The notes under the pieces were generated by a model. It had not been told where the DNA came from. It ran no database searches and was given only the letters and a program-made list of their open reading frames with translations. A DNA stretch of 41,330 nt, from NCBI GenBank assembly GCA_024709145.1, contig JANJXG010000086.1, positions 1-41,330 on the forward strand, given 5' to 3'. Positions 17,801-26,594 of the stretch are shown piece after piece (position 1 is the stretch's first letter; the number at the start of each line of letters is the position of its first letter). Source of the DNA: Bacteroidales bacterium (GTDB lineage Bacteria; Bacteroidota; Bacteroidia; Bacteroidales; F082). The translations under genes were made by a program, and so were the position numbers.

Positions 17801-19541
17801 TATAAGACCCTGAAGCATTGGTAGTTGTGGTAACAAACCCTCCTGCTGTTACAGTAGCTCCGGAAACCGGAGTGCCATTTGTATCCGTGACAAGACCTGT
17901 GATGGTTCCCGTATTTTGAAATCCTGTGGCATTGATTAATAGTTTTACAAAATCGATCGCAAAGCCATCAGGCACATTGTTAACCGGGTCGTCAATTAAA
18001 ATACTGGCTGATCCATCAGCAAAAAGGTAATTAAAATCCGATGGCAATTGGGCAGTTATCAATTTTCCTACGGGACCAGTTTGATTGAGGCTGTTTAATA
18101 TACTCTCCAAAATAGGAATTCTGACACCATCAATCGTAACAAGGAAGACATTTGGTCCAAAAAGGCCGGCCTGGAAATCATCAACAAAAAGCTGTAGCGT
18201 GACGGTTTGGATTGTTGTTGATTGCAGGTTGTAATTCAATACTATGGGTCGGGGGTTATTTTCCGGTCTGCTGGTTGTGCTCGTATAACCATCTTTGGAG
18301 GTGGCAGGGTAAACAAAACCTGAGATCACCATGATTCTGTCAGTTCCTTCCGGATCATCAGGTTCAGGTGAGAATGGATATCCATGAGCCGGAGTGCTTT
18401 GGCCTGTAAATGGGTCAAAGCCTGTTGGCCAGCCATATCCCAGGTTATCAACATCTCCTGTCCTGTGCATCAGGGCTGCTTCGGCTGTATTATAAAGCGT
18501 GATGGTGGTTGCATTCCAGTCGTCGCCCCCGCCGCCGCTTTGTGTAGTAAAACTGATCTGATTGCCATAGGCAGTGCCTGCGCTGTTTACAGCATACGCC
18601 CGAACATAGTATAAAGTATTGGATGACAAGCCACTTAGATTTGAAACAAAACTCCCAGTACCACTTCCATTACTTGTCATACCGTTATTGTTACTTGTGG
18701 TTGGATTTGCATTAGTACTCCAAACCACACCCCTTGATGTTACGGCTGCACCACCGTCGGCACTGATGTTGCCTCCGGATATGGCTGAATTTGCCGTAAC
18801 AGATGTTGCATTGTTCGTTGTCAATGTCGGCAGATTAGCGGTTGGAGTGGTAGAAATAAGCACGTCATCCACCATAAAAATAAATGCATCATTACTCACA
18901 CATTGAATACCTAAATAAACAGTTTGTCCGTTATAGGCATCCAGATTAAATATCTTTTGTTCCCAATTGGCAGCAGGTGCAGTGAGGTAATTGCTGCCAC
19001 TGATGATCGTAAAACTGGCAGGAGCAGGGTTTGTGGTTGAGACGCCAACTTTGTAACGCTCCAGTCCGTATTGATCAGTATAAGACTTTACCCACATGGA
19101 AACAGATGAATTCGATCCAAGCGTGATAGGTGGCGAAATCAGCCAGTCGTCATTAGCACCTTCAGTTGAGGCAAAACAAGCCGCAAATTTATTGCCTGTG
19201 TGCGGGAGGATTGCCGGATTCGTCATAGGTGGCGATGTCTCCGAAGGAGAAAACACCATGAATGCCATTGGCTGATAAGCATTTGGATAGGTAACATTTT
19301 CGATTCCGTAGGTAGTCTTCAAGTCTACATCTACTGTTGTCCAGGGCGAAAATGTTAAATTAAAACTTGGATATTCCTCAAAACCATCAATGATATTGGC
19401 AACTCCCACGGTGTTTTTCGGAAAAAACACCTCGTTTTTAGGGGTTGAATCAGGTTTTTGATAAGTCCGGTTTGTTGTTTGAGAAACCAGGTTGGCAAGG
19501 CTTAAACCAACAGCCAGCATTGAAAGTAAAATGTTTTTCAT
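14877..19541 (-). CDS. Giant T9SS surface protein with two tandem interleaved-domain modules and LamG
   Basis: 1554 residues. Order: signal peptide (1-20); choice-of-anchor-J-like domain (50-231); Fn3-like domain (233-333); a beta-rich region of unknown type (340-538); an intact carboxypeptidase-regulatory domain (545-622); module 1 (628-946) and module 2 (948-1265), each with split regulatory and PKD halves around a DUF2135/YfaP-like domain (735-871 and 1056-1192); LamG-like domain (1272-1460); T9SS sorting tail (1485-1554, KIVPNPATDFIQL). No catalytic residues were recognised; the makeup suggests adhesion or glycan binding at the cell surface. The start is the first ATG, directly before the signal. 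The upstream TAATTTTA at 19563-19570 is one base off the -7 consensus. It converges with the membrane-tethered regulator (3-nt gap). Confidence 0.85.
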   Translation of the reverse strand: MKNILLSMLAVGLSLANLVSQTTNRTYQKPDSTPKNEVFFPKNTVGVANIIDGFEEYPSFNLTFSPWTTVDVDLKTTYGIENVTYPNAYQPMAFMVFSPSETSPPMTNPAILPHTGNKFAACFASTEGANDDWLISPPITLGSNSSVSMWVKSYTDQYGLERYKVGVSTTNPAPASFTIISGSNYLTAPAANWEQKIFNLDAYNGQTVYLGIQCVSNDAFIFMVDDVLISTTPTANLPTLTTNNATSVTANSAISGGNISADGGAAVTSRGVVWSTNANPTTSNNNGMTSNGSGTGSFVSNLSGLSSNTLYYVRAYAVNSAGTAYGNQISFTTQSGGGGDDWNATTITLYNTAEAALMHRTGDVDNLGYGWPTGFDPFTGQSTPAHGYPFSPEPDDPEGTDRIMVISGFVYPATSKDGYTSTTSRPENNPRPIVLNYNLQSTTIQTVTLQLFVDDFQAGLFGPNVFLVTIDGVRIPILESILNSLNQTGPVGKLITAQLPSDFNYLFADGSASILIDDPVNNVPDGFAIDFVKLLINATGFQNTGTITGLVTDTNGTPVSGATVTAGGFVTTTTNASGSYTLNSVPAGLVYVTASKPGYLAVSHLVDLVSGTTATRNFTLEASTGTGTLSGLVTDALNGNPIEGALVSIAGLSATTNASGNYTITNIPAGLLTAAFNASVTTGDAPLEVQFFDQSTDGSHTVVCSKTGYITYSNGNVIVPQNQTLTLNISLSPTLAEGALRFVINWGASPSDLDSHLLTPEIDGQIHHVYYSNTGSVTTAPFAALDHDVTTGYGPETMTIYQMFPGTYKYYIYNYSNSPDITTSNAVIQIYNQNGLLHTLQVPTTGTGLYWYVCDVNGNNGQVSIVNTIQSSNPENNKHDEMPPKKHESKNVTSWLWSFGDGTTSTEQNPVKIYQAGGAYSVSLTVGNGSTTDTETKLNYINVTGGGTAVLNGMVTDAATGAPIEGALVSIAGLSAATNAAGNYLIENIPIGALTAGFASSITQGSIPLTVNFFDQSSDGANRVTCSKTGYITYTNSNVVIEQGQSLQLDISLSQTLAEGNLRFVLNWGELPYDLDSHLRTPEIEGYSHHVYYSNQGSITSAPYAALDHDDTDSYGPETMTIYEMYPGIYKYYIYNYSNSPEITTSAAVVQIYNQNGLLHTLQIPTSGTGYYWYVCDVDGATGQITIKNTIQQDSPDGNKDTMPLKYQPSRNVISWLWSFGDGTSSTEQNPVKVYQNPGVYTVSLTVGNGITTDIETKTDYIIATNTVSIADGLIAYYPFAGNADDHSGRNHHGTAHETVLVTDRFGSSQQALQFDGVNDYVEAADHVDFDLTNQLTVSAWIRHDANAACFEDILMKGNDAWGLQFACDGSGTILFHLTTSTGSHNLNSNVKPIEGQWVHITAVFDGSEQRIYINGVLKNSVPLSGPILTNDQPFTIGYKVAGDNAFYNGIIDEVRVYNRAFAPAEVPSLVRDAAGLSGLYTPELKIVPNPATDFIQLGSNWEGEVELLDITGKVVIKQRLEKSALDIRQLESGVYVLRLIRSGDVINGRLIKK
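15747..17663 (-). repeat. Two tandem ~0.96-kb intragenic modules
   Basis: Module 1 spans about 16704-17663 and module 2 about 15747-16703, both coding in the surface protein. The translations align nearly end to end, with most residues identical in the YfaP-like part (for example both contain YGPETMTIY and YNQNGLLHTLQ). The best explanation is an old in-frame duplication. The linker after the YfaP-like domain and the PKD N-half differ most. Confidence 0.85.
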
Positions 19542-19562
19542 TGCAATTTAATTTGGTAGCCG

Positions 19563-19570
19563 TAAAATTA
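19563..19570 (-). promoter_or_regulatory. Weak -7-like element TAATTTTA for the surface protein gene
   Basis: One mismatch to TAnnTTTG at the last position, on the minus strand, 21 nt before the ATG at 19541. Confidence 0.25.
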
Positions 19571-19699
19571 ACCTATTGTTCAGGAGTTTTCAAGAAGCAT
19601 ACCTAATATAGAACAATTTTAAATAACAAATTATTCCAGGCTAGCTAATTGATTTGCAAAGGATTAAAGAAACCAACAAAAGAACCGAAAAAAAAGGGC

Positions 19700-21439
19700 T
19701 CAAATTTCAGCCTCAAGTCCCAGCTCGTCCTTAAAAAGCCTGAGCATTGGCTTATGTTCGCTTAACTTTTCGAACTTCTCACGGTCGGTGTAGGCTTCTC
19801 TTTCTGTACTGGCTTCTACCACAGTGGGTTCCAGAATAATAAGGTGATTTGATAACTGATTTTTCAAATAGTCAAGAAGGGCATTCTGATTCAGTTTATC
19901 TGTCAGAATCAAAGGGTTATCAACCTGGAAACCGATCACAAAATCATGCTTGAGTTCGGGTTTGGCTTTCATTAAAGCCATAGCAAAGCTGGGCGAAATG
20001 CTTGCATGTTTATTGGCAAATCCAGTCCAGGCCTGAAAAAGTTGATCCTGACTGAAAGGCTGCTTCAAAATCACTTGTTCGGTTGTTTTTTTCTCCGAGG
20101 CTTGCAGAGCTTCATTGATCGAAAAGATGCCGGTTTTCTGTTTTTGAATTACAGGCTGAGCTACCTCTGAAGGTTTTTGCTGGTATGCAGGAGCTGGAAC
20201 AGAAGACTGGGTACTTGATGAAACCGGTTCTGGTTTAGAGGCAGGAGATGGTGTTGGTTGAGGTGTATTTACCACAGCTTGAGAAGCCATCGTTTGAGCT
20301 GATTTTGGAGCCATTGTGTTTTGTCTGCCATCATTTTCAGCCATGGGTTTGGCCAGCGAACAAATCTGTAAAACTGTCAATTCAACCAACAACCTTTTGC
20401 TGCTGCTTCGGGCATAATTTAAATCGCATTGATTTTGAATTTCAAGCGCTTTGAGTAAAAAGGCGCTGTTACACATGGCTGCCTGAGCGGCATAACGGTC
20501 GCGAAGCGATTGGGAGGTTTCAAGTAGTTTTGTTGTAATGGGATCTTTGCTTACCAAAAGATTGCGAAGATGCCCTCCAAGTCCTGTTACAAAATGTTGA
20601 CCATCGAATCCATTGTCGATGATTTCGTTGAGCATCATTAATACGGAAGTAGGGTCGTGATCCAAGACAGCATCTACAATTTTGAAATAATAATCATAAT
20701 CAAGGACGTTCAGATTGTCGATCACATTTTTGTAGGTAATCCTATTGCCTGTAAAGCTCACCATCTGATCAAAGATCGACAAAGCATCGCGCATGGCTCC
20801 GTCAGCTTTTTGAGCAATCACGTTCAAGGCATCATATTCAGTTTCAATTCCTTCCTTTGAAGCTACATACCCTAGCTGCTTCACAATGTCATCCACAGTG
20901 ATCCGCTTGAAATCAAAAATCTGACACCGGCTTAGAATAGTTGGGATAATTTTGTGCTTTTCGGTAGTGGCTAAGATGAACTTTGCATACGACGGGGGTT
21001 CCTCCAACGTCTTCAGAAAAGCGTTGAAGGCAGCAGCAGAAAGCATGTGTACCTCATCGATGATATAGATCTTGTAGTTGCCAACCTGAGGTGGTATACG
21101 CACCTGGTCCACGAGGTTACGAATATCATCAACTGAGTTATTGGACGCAGCGTCGAGTTCATGAATATTAAATGATGCTGAGTTACGGAATGAAATACAG
21201 GATTCACATCGGTCGCATGCTTCCATTTCTGTTGTCGGGTTCATACAATTGATTGTTTTGGCCATGATTCTTGCACAAGTTGTTTTACCTACACCCCTGG
21301 GGCCTGTAAACAAAAAAGCTTGTGCCAAAATGTTGTTTCGGATGGCATTTTTCAATGTAGATGTAATAGCAGATTGACCCACAACCATATCAAATGTGGC
21401 TGGCCTGTATTTTCGGGCTGAAACAATAAACTGATCCAT
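19700..21439 (-). CDS. dnaX: DNA polymerase III subunit gamma/tau
   Basis: A 579-residue clamp-loader ATPase. Walker A GPRGVGKTT (46-54), a zinc module with Cys spaced as C-x8-C-x2-C-x2-C (around 65-82), Walker B IDEVHM, the sensor-1 region ATTEKHK, and the SRC arginine-finger motif are all present. Domains I-III end near residue 365; a Pro/Gln/Ser-rich linker (about 370-435) leads to a C-terminal domain (about 455-579) that in tau-like forms contacts polymerase. It loads the sliding clamp and organises the replisome. Start at the ATG 21439; TACCTTTG lies 23 nt upstream. An A7 run (20086-20092) lies between the linker and the C-terminal domain; see findings. Confidence 0.97.
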   Translation of the reverse strand: MDQFIVSARKYRPATFDMVVGQSAITSTLKNAIRNNILAQAFLFTGPRGVGKTTCARIMAKTINCMNPTTEMEACDRCESCISFRNSASFNIHELDAASNNSVDDIRNLVDQVRIPPQVGNYKIYIIDEVHMLSAAAFNAFLKTLEEPPSYAKFILATTEKHKIIPTILSRCQIFDFKRITVDDIVKQLGYVASKEGIETEYDALNVIAQKADGAMRDALSIFDQMVSFTGNRITYKNVIDNLNVLDYDYYFKIVDAVLDHDPTSVLMMLNEIIDNGFDGQHFVTGLGGHLRNLLVSKDPITTKLLETSQSLRDRYAAQAAMCNSAFLLKALEIQNQCDLNYARSSSKRLLVELTVLQICSLAKPMAENDGRQNTMAPKSAQTMASQAVVNTPQPTPSPASKPEPVSSSTQSSVPAPAYQQKPSEVAQPVIQKQKTGIFSINEALQASEKKTTEQVILKQPFSQDQLFQAWTGFANKHASISPSFAMALMKAKPELKHDFVIGFQVDNPLILTDKLNQNALLDYLKNQLSNHLIILEPTVVEASTEREAYTDREKFEKLSEHKPMLRLFKDELGLEAEI

Positions 21440-21462
21440 GAAATGTGACGCGTTTTAACCCT

Positions 21463-21470
21463 CAAAGGTA
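21463..21470 (-). promoter_or_regulatory. Putative -7 element TACCTTTG for dnaX
   Basis: Exact TAnnTTTG match on the minus strand, 23 nt before the dnaX ATG. Confidence 0.45.
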
Positions 21471-21578
21471 TAAAAAAGCTGGTTATATGGATTTGACTCC
21501 TAAAAAAGATCCTCTCAACCGATACCGGGAAGCAATTGTATTTTTTTCGTTCGGCAGCATCTCGAAGCTTAAAATGGC

Positions 21579-21586
21579 TAATTTTG
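21579..21586 (+). promoter_or_regulatory. Putative -7 element TAATTTTG for the deacetylase/acyltransferase pair
   Basis: Exact TAnnTTTG match, 15 nt before the ATG at 21602. It supports that start over the TTG further upstream, which would precede the promoter. Confidence 0.45.
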
Positions 21587-21601
21587 AACCCGATGGAGGC
21601 A

Positions 21602-22906
21602 ATGCTCATTTATGTTCCAAAAATTACCAACAGATTGAAATACAGTTTCAATCTGATTTTAGATCAATTACTTGGCATTAAATCAGAAATCACCACCGAT
21701 CTTCAGCGTTTTGAAAACAGCCTGCTGCCTCGGTTGGTTTATGGTTCTGTTCCGGTGAAAAATTTCCCGTTTTTAAAAGCCTCAGGATTGCTTTTCGAAA
21801 AAGAAATTCACTGTCAGGAGCTTAAAGCATTTCCTTTTGAAGGAGTCAAGGCTTTTTTTCCGGTCTATGACAGACAATCGCTTTTACCATTCGATATCTT
21901 TTCAGCTTCATTTTACCTGGTTAGCAGGTATGAAGAGTATTTACCTTTTTCGCCTGATCAACATGGCCGGTTTGAAGCTGCATCAAGTTGTCTACATACC
22001 CATGGAATGCTTCAAAAACCAATTGTAAATATATGGGCAAAACAGCTGGCCGACAGGCTTCAATCACATTTCTATGGTTTAAAATTTAACTTCCCAACAT
22101 ACAACTTTCAGCCCACTTACGACATCGATGCTGCCTGGTCGTATCTTCACAAGGGTCTCTACCGCTCAGCCGGCGGATTTGCCCGCGACCTTATGAACCA
22201 GGATTACAAAGAAATAAAGCAACGTCTGGCCGTTCTGACCAATAAACTTGCTGATCCATTCGACACCTTCGAATTGCAGTTTGAATTGCAAAAAAAATAC
22301 CAGCTTCGACCAATTTACTTCATCCTTTTTGCAGAATATGGCGTTAACGACAAGAACATTTCGGTGCTTAATCCGGCTTTTCAAAGATTGATCAAGCGTT
22401 TGGGTGATTATGCCAGCGTAGGCATTCATCCCTCCTATGGCTCTTTTCTGAATAAAACAAAACTTCGCCAGGAAATTAGTGCATTGAGCAGCGTGCTGAA
22501 CAGGGTTGTTACACAAAGCAGGCAACATTACCTGCGCATGAGCCTTCCGGTAACTTACCATCACCTGATCGACCTCGACATCACCGATGACTATACAATG
22601 GGCTATGCTTCCCAGCCTGGTTTCAGGGCCGGCATTGCCAACAGCTATCTTTTTTACGATCTTGATCACGACCTCCCAACCAACCTCCGTATCCACCCGG
22701 TAATGCTCATGGATGGTACGTTGCGCGATTATTTACAACTTGACAACGAACATATTCTGGAAATTGCCAATCAGGTGATACAGGAAGTTAAATCAGCAGG
22801 CGGCACTTTTGTTTCACTGTGGCACAATGAAACACTCAGCGACCAAAAACGCTGGAAAGGATGGGTTAAATTGTATGAAAGCATCATTCAAATTGCTGTG
22901 AGCTGA
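21602..22906 (+). CDS. DUF7033/polysaccharide deacetylase-like protein
   Basis: A 434-residue cytoplasmic protein without signal peptide. The N-terminus MLIYVPKITNRLKY and about 110 following residues resemble the DUF7033 region that precedes a divergent NodB-like fold in Bacteroidota. In the second part are the TYDID aspartates (172-176), GIHPSYGS in place of the usual HxxxH, SRQHYLRM, TDDYTMGYASQPGFRAG, and a C-terminal SLWHNETLS. Family members are annotated as polysaccharide deacetylases, often in capsule or exopolysaccharide loci; activity on a carrier-linked sugar is an inference. ATG at 21602 is preferred over 21593 because homologues begin with this strand. It lies 8 nt before the acyltransferase gene, divergent from dnaX. 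Confidence 0.8.
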   Translation: MLIYVPKITNRLKYSFNLILDQLLGIKSEITTDLQRFENSLLPRLVYGSVPVKNFPFLKASGLLFEKEIHCQELKAFPFEGVKAFFPVYDRQSLLPFDIFSASFYLVSRYEEYLPFSPDQHGRFEAASSCLHTHGMLQKPIVNIWAKQLADRLQSHFYGLKFNFPTYNFQPTYDIDAAWSYLHKGLYRSAGGFARDLMNQDYKEIKQRLAVLTNKLADPFDTFELQFELQKKYQLRPIYFILFAEYGVNDKNISVLNPAFQRLIKRLGDYASVGIHPSYGSFLNKTKLRQEISALSSVLNRVVTQSRQHYLRMSLPVTYHHLIDLDITDDYTMGYASQPGFRAGIANSYLFYDLDHDLPTNLRIHPVMLMDGTLRDYLQLDNEHILEIANQVIQEVKSAGGTFVSLWHNETLSDQKRWKGWVKLYESIIQIAVS

Positions 22907-22914
22907 AATCAATT

Positions 22915-23853
22915 ATGATCAAATACCTGAAAAACAGAGATATCGACAAACAAAAATGGGATAAGTGTATCCGTGAATCATTCAACGGAAACATTTATGG
23001 CTGGTCGTGGTACCTCGACATTGTGCATCAAAACTGGGAAGCTCTGGTTGAAAATGATTATGAGCGCGTTTTTCCACTTACAGGAAACAGTCGGTTTGGA
23101 ATACATTATTTGTTTCAGCCTTTTTTCGCTCAACAGCTTGGAATCTATTCCCGTAATATACTCAGTGCCAATATTGTTGGTCAGTTTTTGAAAGCCATAC
23201 CTTCACATTTCAAATACATTGAAATCAGACTTAATACCCACAACCGGGTTGAGAACCTTCCCTACGAAATCGAAAGCCATTTGAATCATGAGCTCGATTT
23301 GATTCCACCCTATGAGAAAATCGTTAAAAACTATTCGACAAATACGCGGCGAAACCTGAAAAAAGCAGCCGATGCCAGGCTGAGCCTGATGCGAAACATC
23401 AAACCGGATGATATTGTGGATTTGTTTCGAAAAAACCGGGGCAGAACAATCAGTCACTGGAACGACAGAGAATACAACCGGCTGATTAAGCTTGTTTACG
23501 CAGGCATTTACCGAAGCCAGGCTAAACTTTACGGCGCTTATACAATTGAAAATCAGTTAGTTGCTGGAGCAGTATTTGTTAAAAGTCATGGTAAACTTGT
23601 TTTTCTTTTCTCTGGTGCCAATCAGGAAGGGCGCGAAACACATGCTTTGAGTTTTATTATAGATCAGGTTATCCGGGAGTTTGCCTCCGGGCCGCTCGTT
23701 CTGGATTTCGAAGGCTCTGACAACCCAAATCTGGCAAGGTATTACAAAAGTTTTGGCAGTAAAGAAACCTCCTATCCGGGCATCCACATCAACAGGCTTC
23801 CACTTCCAATCAGAATTGGAATGAAAATTATCCGTTTACGCAAAAGACTGTAG
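22915..23853 (+). CDS. FemAB-like GNAT-fold acyltransferase
   Basis: A 312-residue soluble protein resembling the FemAB/BioF2-like double-GNAT group: an N-terminal half with GNIYGWSWYLDIV and FQPFFAQQLG, a central NYSTNTRRNLKKA helix, then the second GNAT core with GAYTIENQLVAGAVFV, LVFLFSGAN and LDFEGSDNPNLARYYKSFG. Such enzymes transfer acyl or aminoacyl groups onto sugars or peptidoglycan precursors; neither donor nor acceptor can be read here. It starts 8 nt after the deacetylase-like gene, so the two are almost certainly co-transcribed, and removal plus replacement of an acyl group on one sugar is a plausible joint role. A 175-nt gap without features follows. Confidence 0.8.
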   Translation: MIKYLKNRDIDKQKWDKCIRESFNGNIYGWSWYLDIVHQNWEALVENDYERVFPLTGNSRFGIHYLFQPFFAQQLGIYSRNILSANIVGQFLKAIPSHFKYIEIRLNTHNRVENLPYEIESHLNHELDLIPPYEKIVKNYSTNTRRNLKKAADARLSLMRNIKPDDIVDLFRKNRGRTISHWNDREYNRLIKLVYAGIYRSQAKLYGAYTIENQLVAGAVFVKSHGKLVFLFSGANQEGRETHALSFIIDQVIREFASGPLVLDFEGSDNPNLARYYKSFGSKETSYPGIHINRLPLPIRIGMKIIRLRKRL

Positions 23854-23998
23854 AAAAATGGCTCTGGTTTATCTCCTTTAACCTACCAGCACATACGTCA
23901 GCTGCAGATTTCGAGGCTGATCATTCAAACTTTCAAAATTGTTGAAGACAAAATACTCTAAAACAAAAAGTCATTTAAGTGACTGACACAAATATTCT

Positions 23999-24006
23999 TA
24001 TTTTTG
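23999..24006 (+). promoter_or_regulatory. Putative -7 element TATTTTTG for the upp operon
   Basis: Exact TAnnTTTG match, 22 nt before the upp ATG. Confidence 0.45.
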
Positions 24007-24028
24007 CCCAAATGCAAACCCCATTGAC

Positions 24029-24688
24029 ATGATAAAAAACCTTGGTGAAATCAACTCTGTCTTCAACCAGTTTGTGGCAGAACTCCGTGATGCGGAAATG
24101 CAAAATGACCGGATGCGCTTTCGCAGAAACCTTGAACGCTTGGGTGAAATTTTTGCTTATGAGATAAGCAAGACTTTTGAATATCAAACAGTTGAAATTA
24201 CAACTCCCCTTGGTGTAGCCGACATGAAGCTCATGATTGATCAGCCCGTTTTGGCTACAATCCTACGGGCAGGCCTTCCGCTTCATCAAGGAATGCTGAA
24301 TTATTTTGACAAAGCTGACAACGCATTCATAACAGCTTACCGCAAGTACGACAAGAATGAAGCATTTGATATTAGGGTGGAATACATTTCGAGCCCTGAC
24401 ATAACAAATAAGACTCTCATTATCAGCGATCCTATGCTTGCAACCGGTGCCTCTATCGTTAAAACAGTCAGGGGAATGCTGGTCAATGGGTTACCAAAAC
24501 ATATTCATATTGTTGCAGCACTGGCCAGCATTGAGGGACTCGATTTCATACAACGCAACCTTTCATTACACAATATCTCGATCTGGGTTGGTGGCATTGA
24601 TGATGAGTTAACCGCTCAGGCATACATCGTTCCCGGACTCGGAGATGCTGGAGATTTGGCATTTGGCAAAAAAAGTGACCTGAACTGA
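24029..24688 (+). CDS. upp: Uracil phosphoribosyltransferase
   Basis: A 219-residue PRT-fold enzyme that makes UMP from uracil and PRPP (pyrimidine salvage, cytoplasm). The PRPP loop is [13 protein letters not shown] (130-142), TILRAGLPL (77-85) matches the conserved Arg/Gly segment, and the C-terminal [15 protein letters not shown] (199-213) is the uracil-binding flap typical of UPRT. The length is usual for the family. First gene of a five-gene run; its stop overlaps the next start by one base (TGATG), so translation is likely coupled to the permease gene. Confidence 0.96.
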   Translation: MIKNLGEINSVFNQFVAELRDAEMQNDRMRFRRNLERLGEIFAYEISKTFEYQTVEITTPLGVADMKLMIDQPVLATILRAGLPLHQGMLNYFDKADNAFITAYRKYDKNEAFDIRVEYISSPDITNKTLIISDPMLATGASIVKTVRGMLVNGLPKHIHIVAALASIEGLDFIQRNLSLHNISIWVGGIDDELTAQAYIVPGLGDAGDLAFGKKSDLN

Positions 24689-25935
24689 TGATAAAAAACA
24701 AAGTCTTTCTTGAAAATATCCGGATTTCTTTTGAATCCATCCGAAGTCACCTGCTGCGAACGGTGCTCACCATCGCCATTATAGGTTTTGGTATTATGGC
24801 TTTAGTTGGCATTTTAACCGCCATTGATTCAATTAAATACTTCCTCAACGAAAATTTTTCAATGATGGGAGCGAATACATTTAATTTACGCAACCGAGAG
24901 ATGAATGTTCATATGGGAGGCCGGCGCAACAATGTCAGATCCTATAAAAACATCACTTTCAGGCAAGCCATGGACTTCAAAAATTCATTCGAATATCCGG
25001 CTTCAACCAGCATTTACACTTTTGGTTCGGGCATTGTCACCTTGAAATTCGGGTCGGAGAAAACGAATCCCAACATTCAGATCCTTGGAGTAGACGAAAA
25101 CTATTTGTACAATGCAGGTTATGAAGTGGAAAAAGGAAGAAACTTCACAGCCCACGAAATTTATTCGGGTTCGCATGTTGCCATCATTGGAAATGCCATC
25201 GCCACAACTCTGTTTAAAAACAATGAAGATCCTATTGGTCAAATCATTACAATCGGACCTGGCAAATACCGTGTGATTGCAGTCCTAAAAGAAAAAGGTT
25301 CCAGTATGGGCTTCAGTGGCGACAGACATTGTATGATGCCGCTTAATAACGTCAGGCAATATTTTTCGTGGCCCGACATGAATCATACGATCAGCATTCG
25401 CACAAAAACGGCAGAAGATATGGAAGCCGCCATTGGAGAGGCAACTGGATTGTTCAGGATTATTCGTGGTGATGATGTGGGACAGGATGAAACATTCACT
25501 GTGATCAAAAGTGACAACATTGCCAGCATGCTGATCGGGCTTACCGGGCAGGTACGTATGGGTGCAACTTTTATCGGGCTGATTACACTTTTTGGTGCAG
25601 CCATCGGTTTGATGAATATCATGCTCGTATCAGTCACCGAACGTACACAGGAAATCGGAATCAGAAAAGCCATTGGTGCGACAAGGAAAACCATACGTGA
25701 TCAGTTTTTGATCGAAGCCATTGTCATCGCACAAATTGGAGGTGTGGTCGGCATTATCGCCGGTATCCTCGTTGGAAATATTCTTTCCATCGTCATTGGA
25801 AGTGCGTTTATCGTTCCCTGGGCCTGGATTGCCCTGGCAGTGGTTCTTTGTTTTGTTGTCGCATTGGTATCCGGTTACATTCCTGCAAACAAGGCCGCCA
25901 GTGTTGATCCGATTGAATCATTAAGATATGAATAA
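24688..25935 (+). CDS. MacB/FtsX-type ABC transporter permease
   Basis: A 415-residue membrane protein: one N-terminal helix (about 20-45), a large periplasmic MacB_PCD-like domain (about 46-275), then three helices in an FtsX domain (about 285-408) containing [20 protein letters not shown] followed by KAIGATR, the signature of this group. MacB-type permeases act with a separate ATPase in lipoprotein, peptide or toxin export or in mechanotransmission. No ATPase gene is nearby, so its partner must be encoded elsewhere. It overlaps upp by one base and is followed 15 nt later by carbonic anhydrase. Confidence 0.92.
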   Translation: MIKNKVFLENIRISFESIRSHLLRTVLTIAIIGFGIMALVGILTAIDSIKYFLNENFSMMGANTFNLRNREMNVHMGGRRNNVRSYKNITFRQAMDFKNSFEYPASTSIYTFGSGIVTLKFGSEKTNPNIQILGVDENYLYNAGYEVEKGRNFTAHEIYSGSHVAIIGNAIATTLFKNNEDPIGQIITIGPGKYRVIAVLKEKGSSMGFSGDRHCMMPLNNVRQYFSWPDMNHTISIRTKTAEDMEAAIGEATGLFRIIRGDDVGQDETFTVIKSDNIASMLIGLTGQVRMGATFIGLITLFGAAIGLMNIMLVSVTERTQEIGIRKAIGATRKTIRDQFLIEAIVIAQIGGVVGIIAGILVGNILSIVIGSAFIVPWAWIALAVVLCFVVALVSGYIPANKAASVDPIESLRYE

Positions 25936-25950
25936 ATAAAGTGATTACAA

Positions 25951-26562
25951 ATGCCTCTTGAATACCAGCATCTGATCTCCAATAACCTCAAATGGGCGGC
26001 ACAAAAAAAAGCTGCCGAACCAGGTTATTTCGAAAAATTAAGCATGCGGCAACAACCAAACTTTCTGTATATCGGATGTTCCGATAGTAGAATGCCGCTC
26101 GACACCTTTACGAGTACCGAACCCGGCGAACTCTTCGTTCACAGAAATATTGCCAACCAGGTTTCCATAACTGACATCAATTTCTTGTCTGTGCTCGACT
26201 ACGCGGTGCATGTTCTTAAAGTTAAACATATCATAGTTTGCGGTCACTACAACTGTGGAGGCGTTACAGCAGCCTACAAAGGACAGGCAACAGGCCTGGT
26301 GGGTAACTGGATCAGCCCCATAAGGGATCTTGCCAAAGAATACGCCGCTGAACTTGAATCAATTGAAAATGAAACACTCAGACTGAACAGACTAAGCGAA
26401 CTCAATGTAATCCGACAGGTTGAAAATCTTTATAAAACACATGTCGTACAACGAGCTTTGCAAAAATGTCACAGCGATTTTCAAATTCATGCCTGGGTAC
26501 TTGATTTATCAAGCGGACACATTATCGAATTGCCACTACCCGATGGGCTCAGCCATAAGTAA
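25951..26562 (+). CDS. Beta-class carbonic anhydrase
   Basis: A 203-residue enzyme that interconverts CO2 and bicarbonate. The zinc site is visible: Cys43 with the Asp45/Arg47 dyad (CSDSR), His99 and Cys102 (CGHYNCGG). The C-terminal VLDLSSGHIIEL also fits the family. No signal peptide, so cytoplasmic, where it would supply bicarbonate for carboxylations and nucleotide synthesis. It sits in a same-strand run, 15 nt after the permease and 32 nt before the symporter. Confidence 0.95.
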   Translation: MPLEYQHLISNNLKWAAQKKAAEPGYFEKLSMRQQPNFLYIGCSDSRMPLDTFTSTEPGELFVHRNIANQVSITDINFLSVLDYAVHVLKVKHIIVCGHYNCGGVTAAYKGQATGLVGNWISPIRDLAKEYAAELESIENETLRLNRLSELNVIRQVENLYKTHVVQRALQKCHSDFQIHAWVLDLSSGHIIELPLPDGLSHK

Positions 26563-26594
26563 CTATCAATGAACAGCTTAGATTCTCAAAATTT

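Noticed and set aside
22166-22696. 176-codon minus-strand frame
   Set aside because: Lies entirely inside the deacetylase-like gene, antisense to its conserved motifs; no family features.
23854-24028. Small gene between the acyltransferase and upp
   Set aside because: The only ATG-started frame is seven codons; the region has nothing beyond the upp -7 element.
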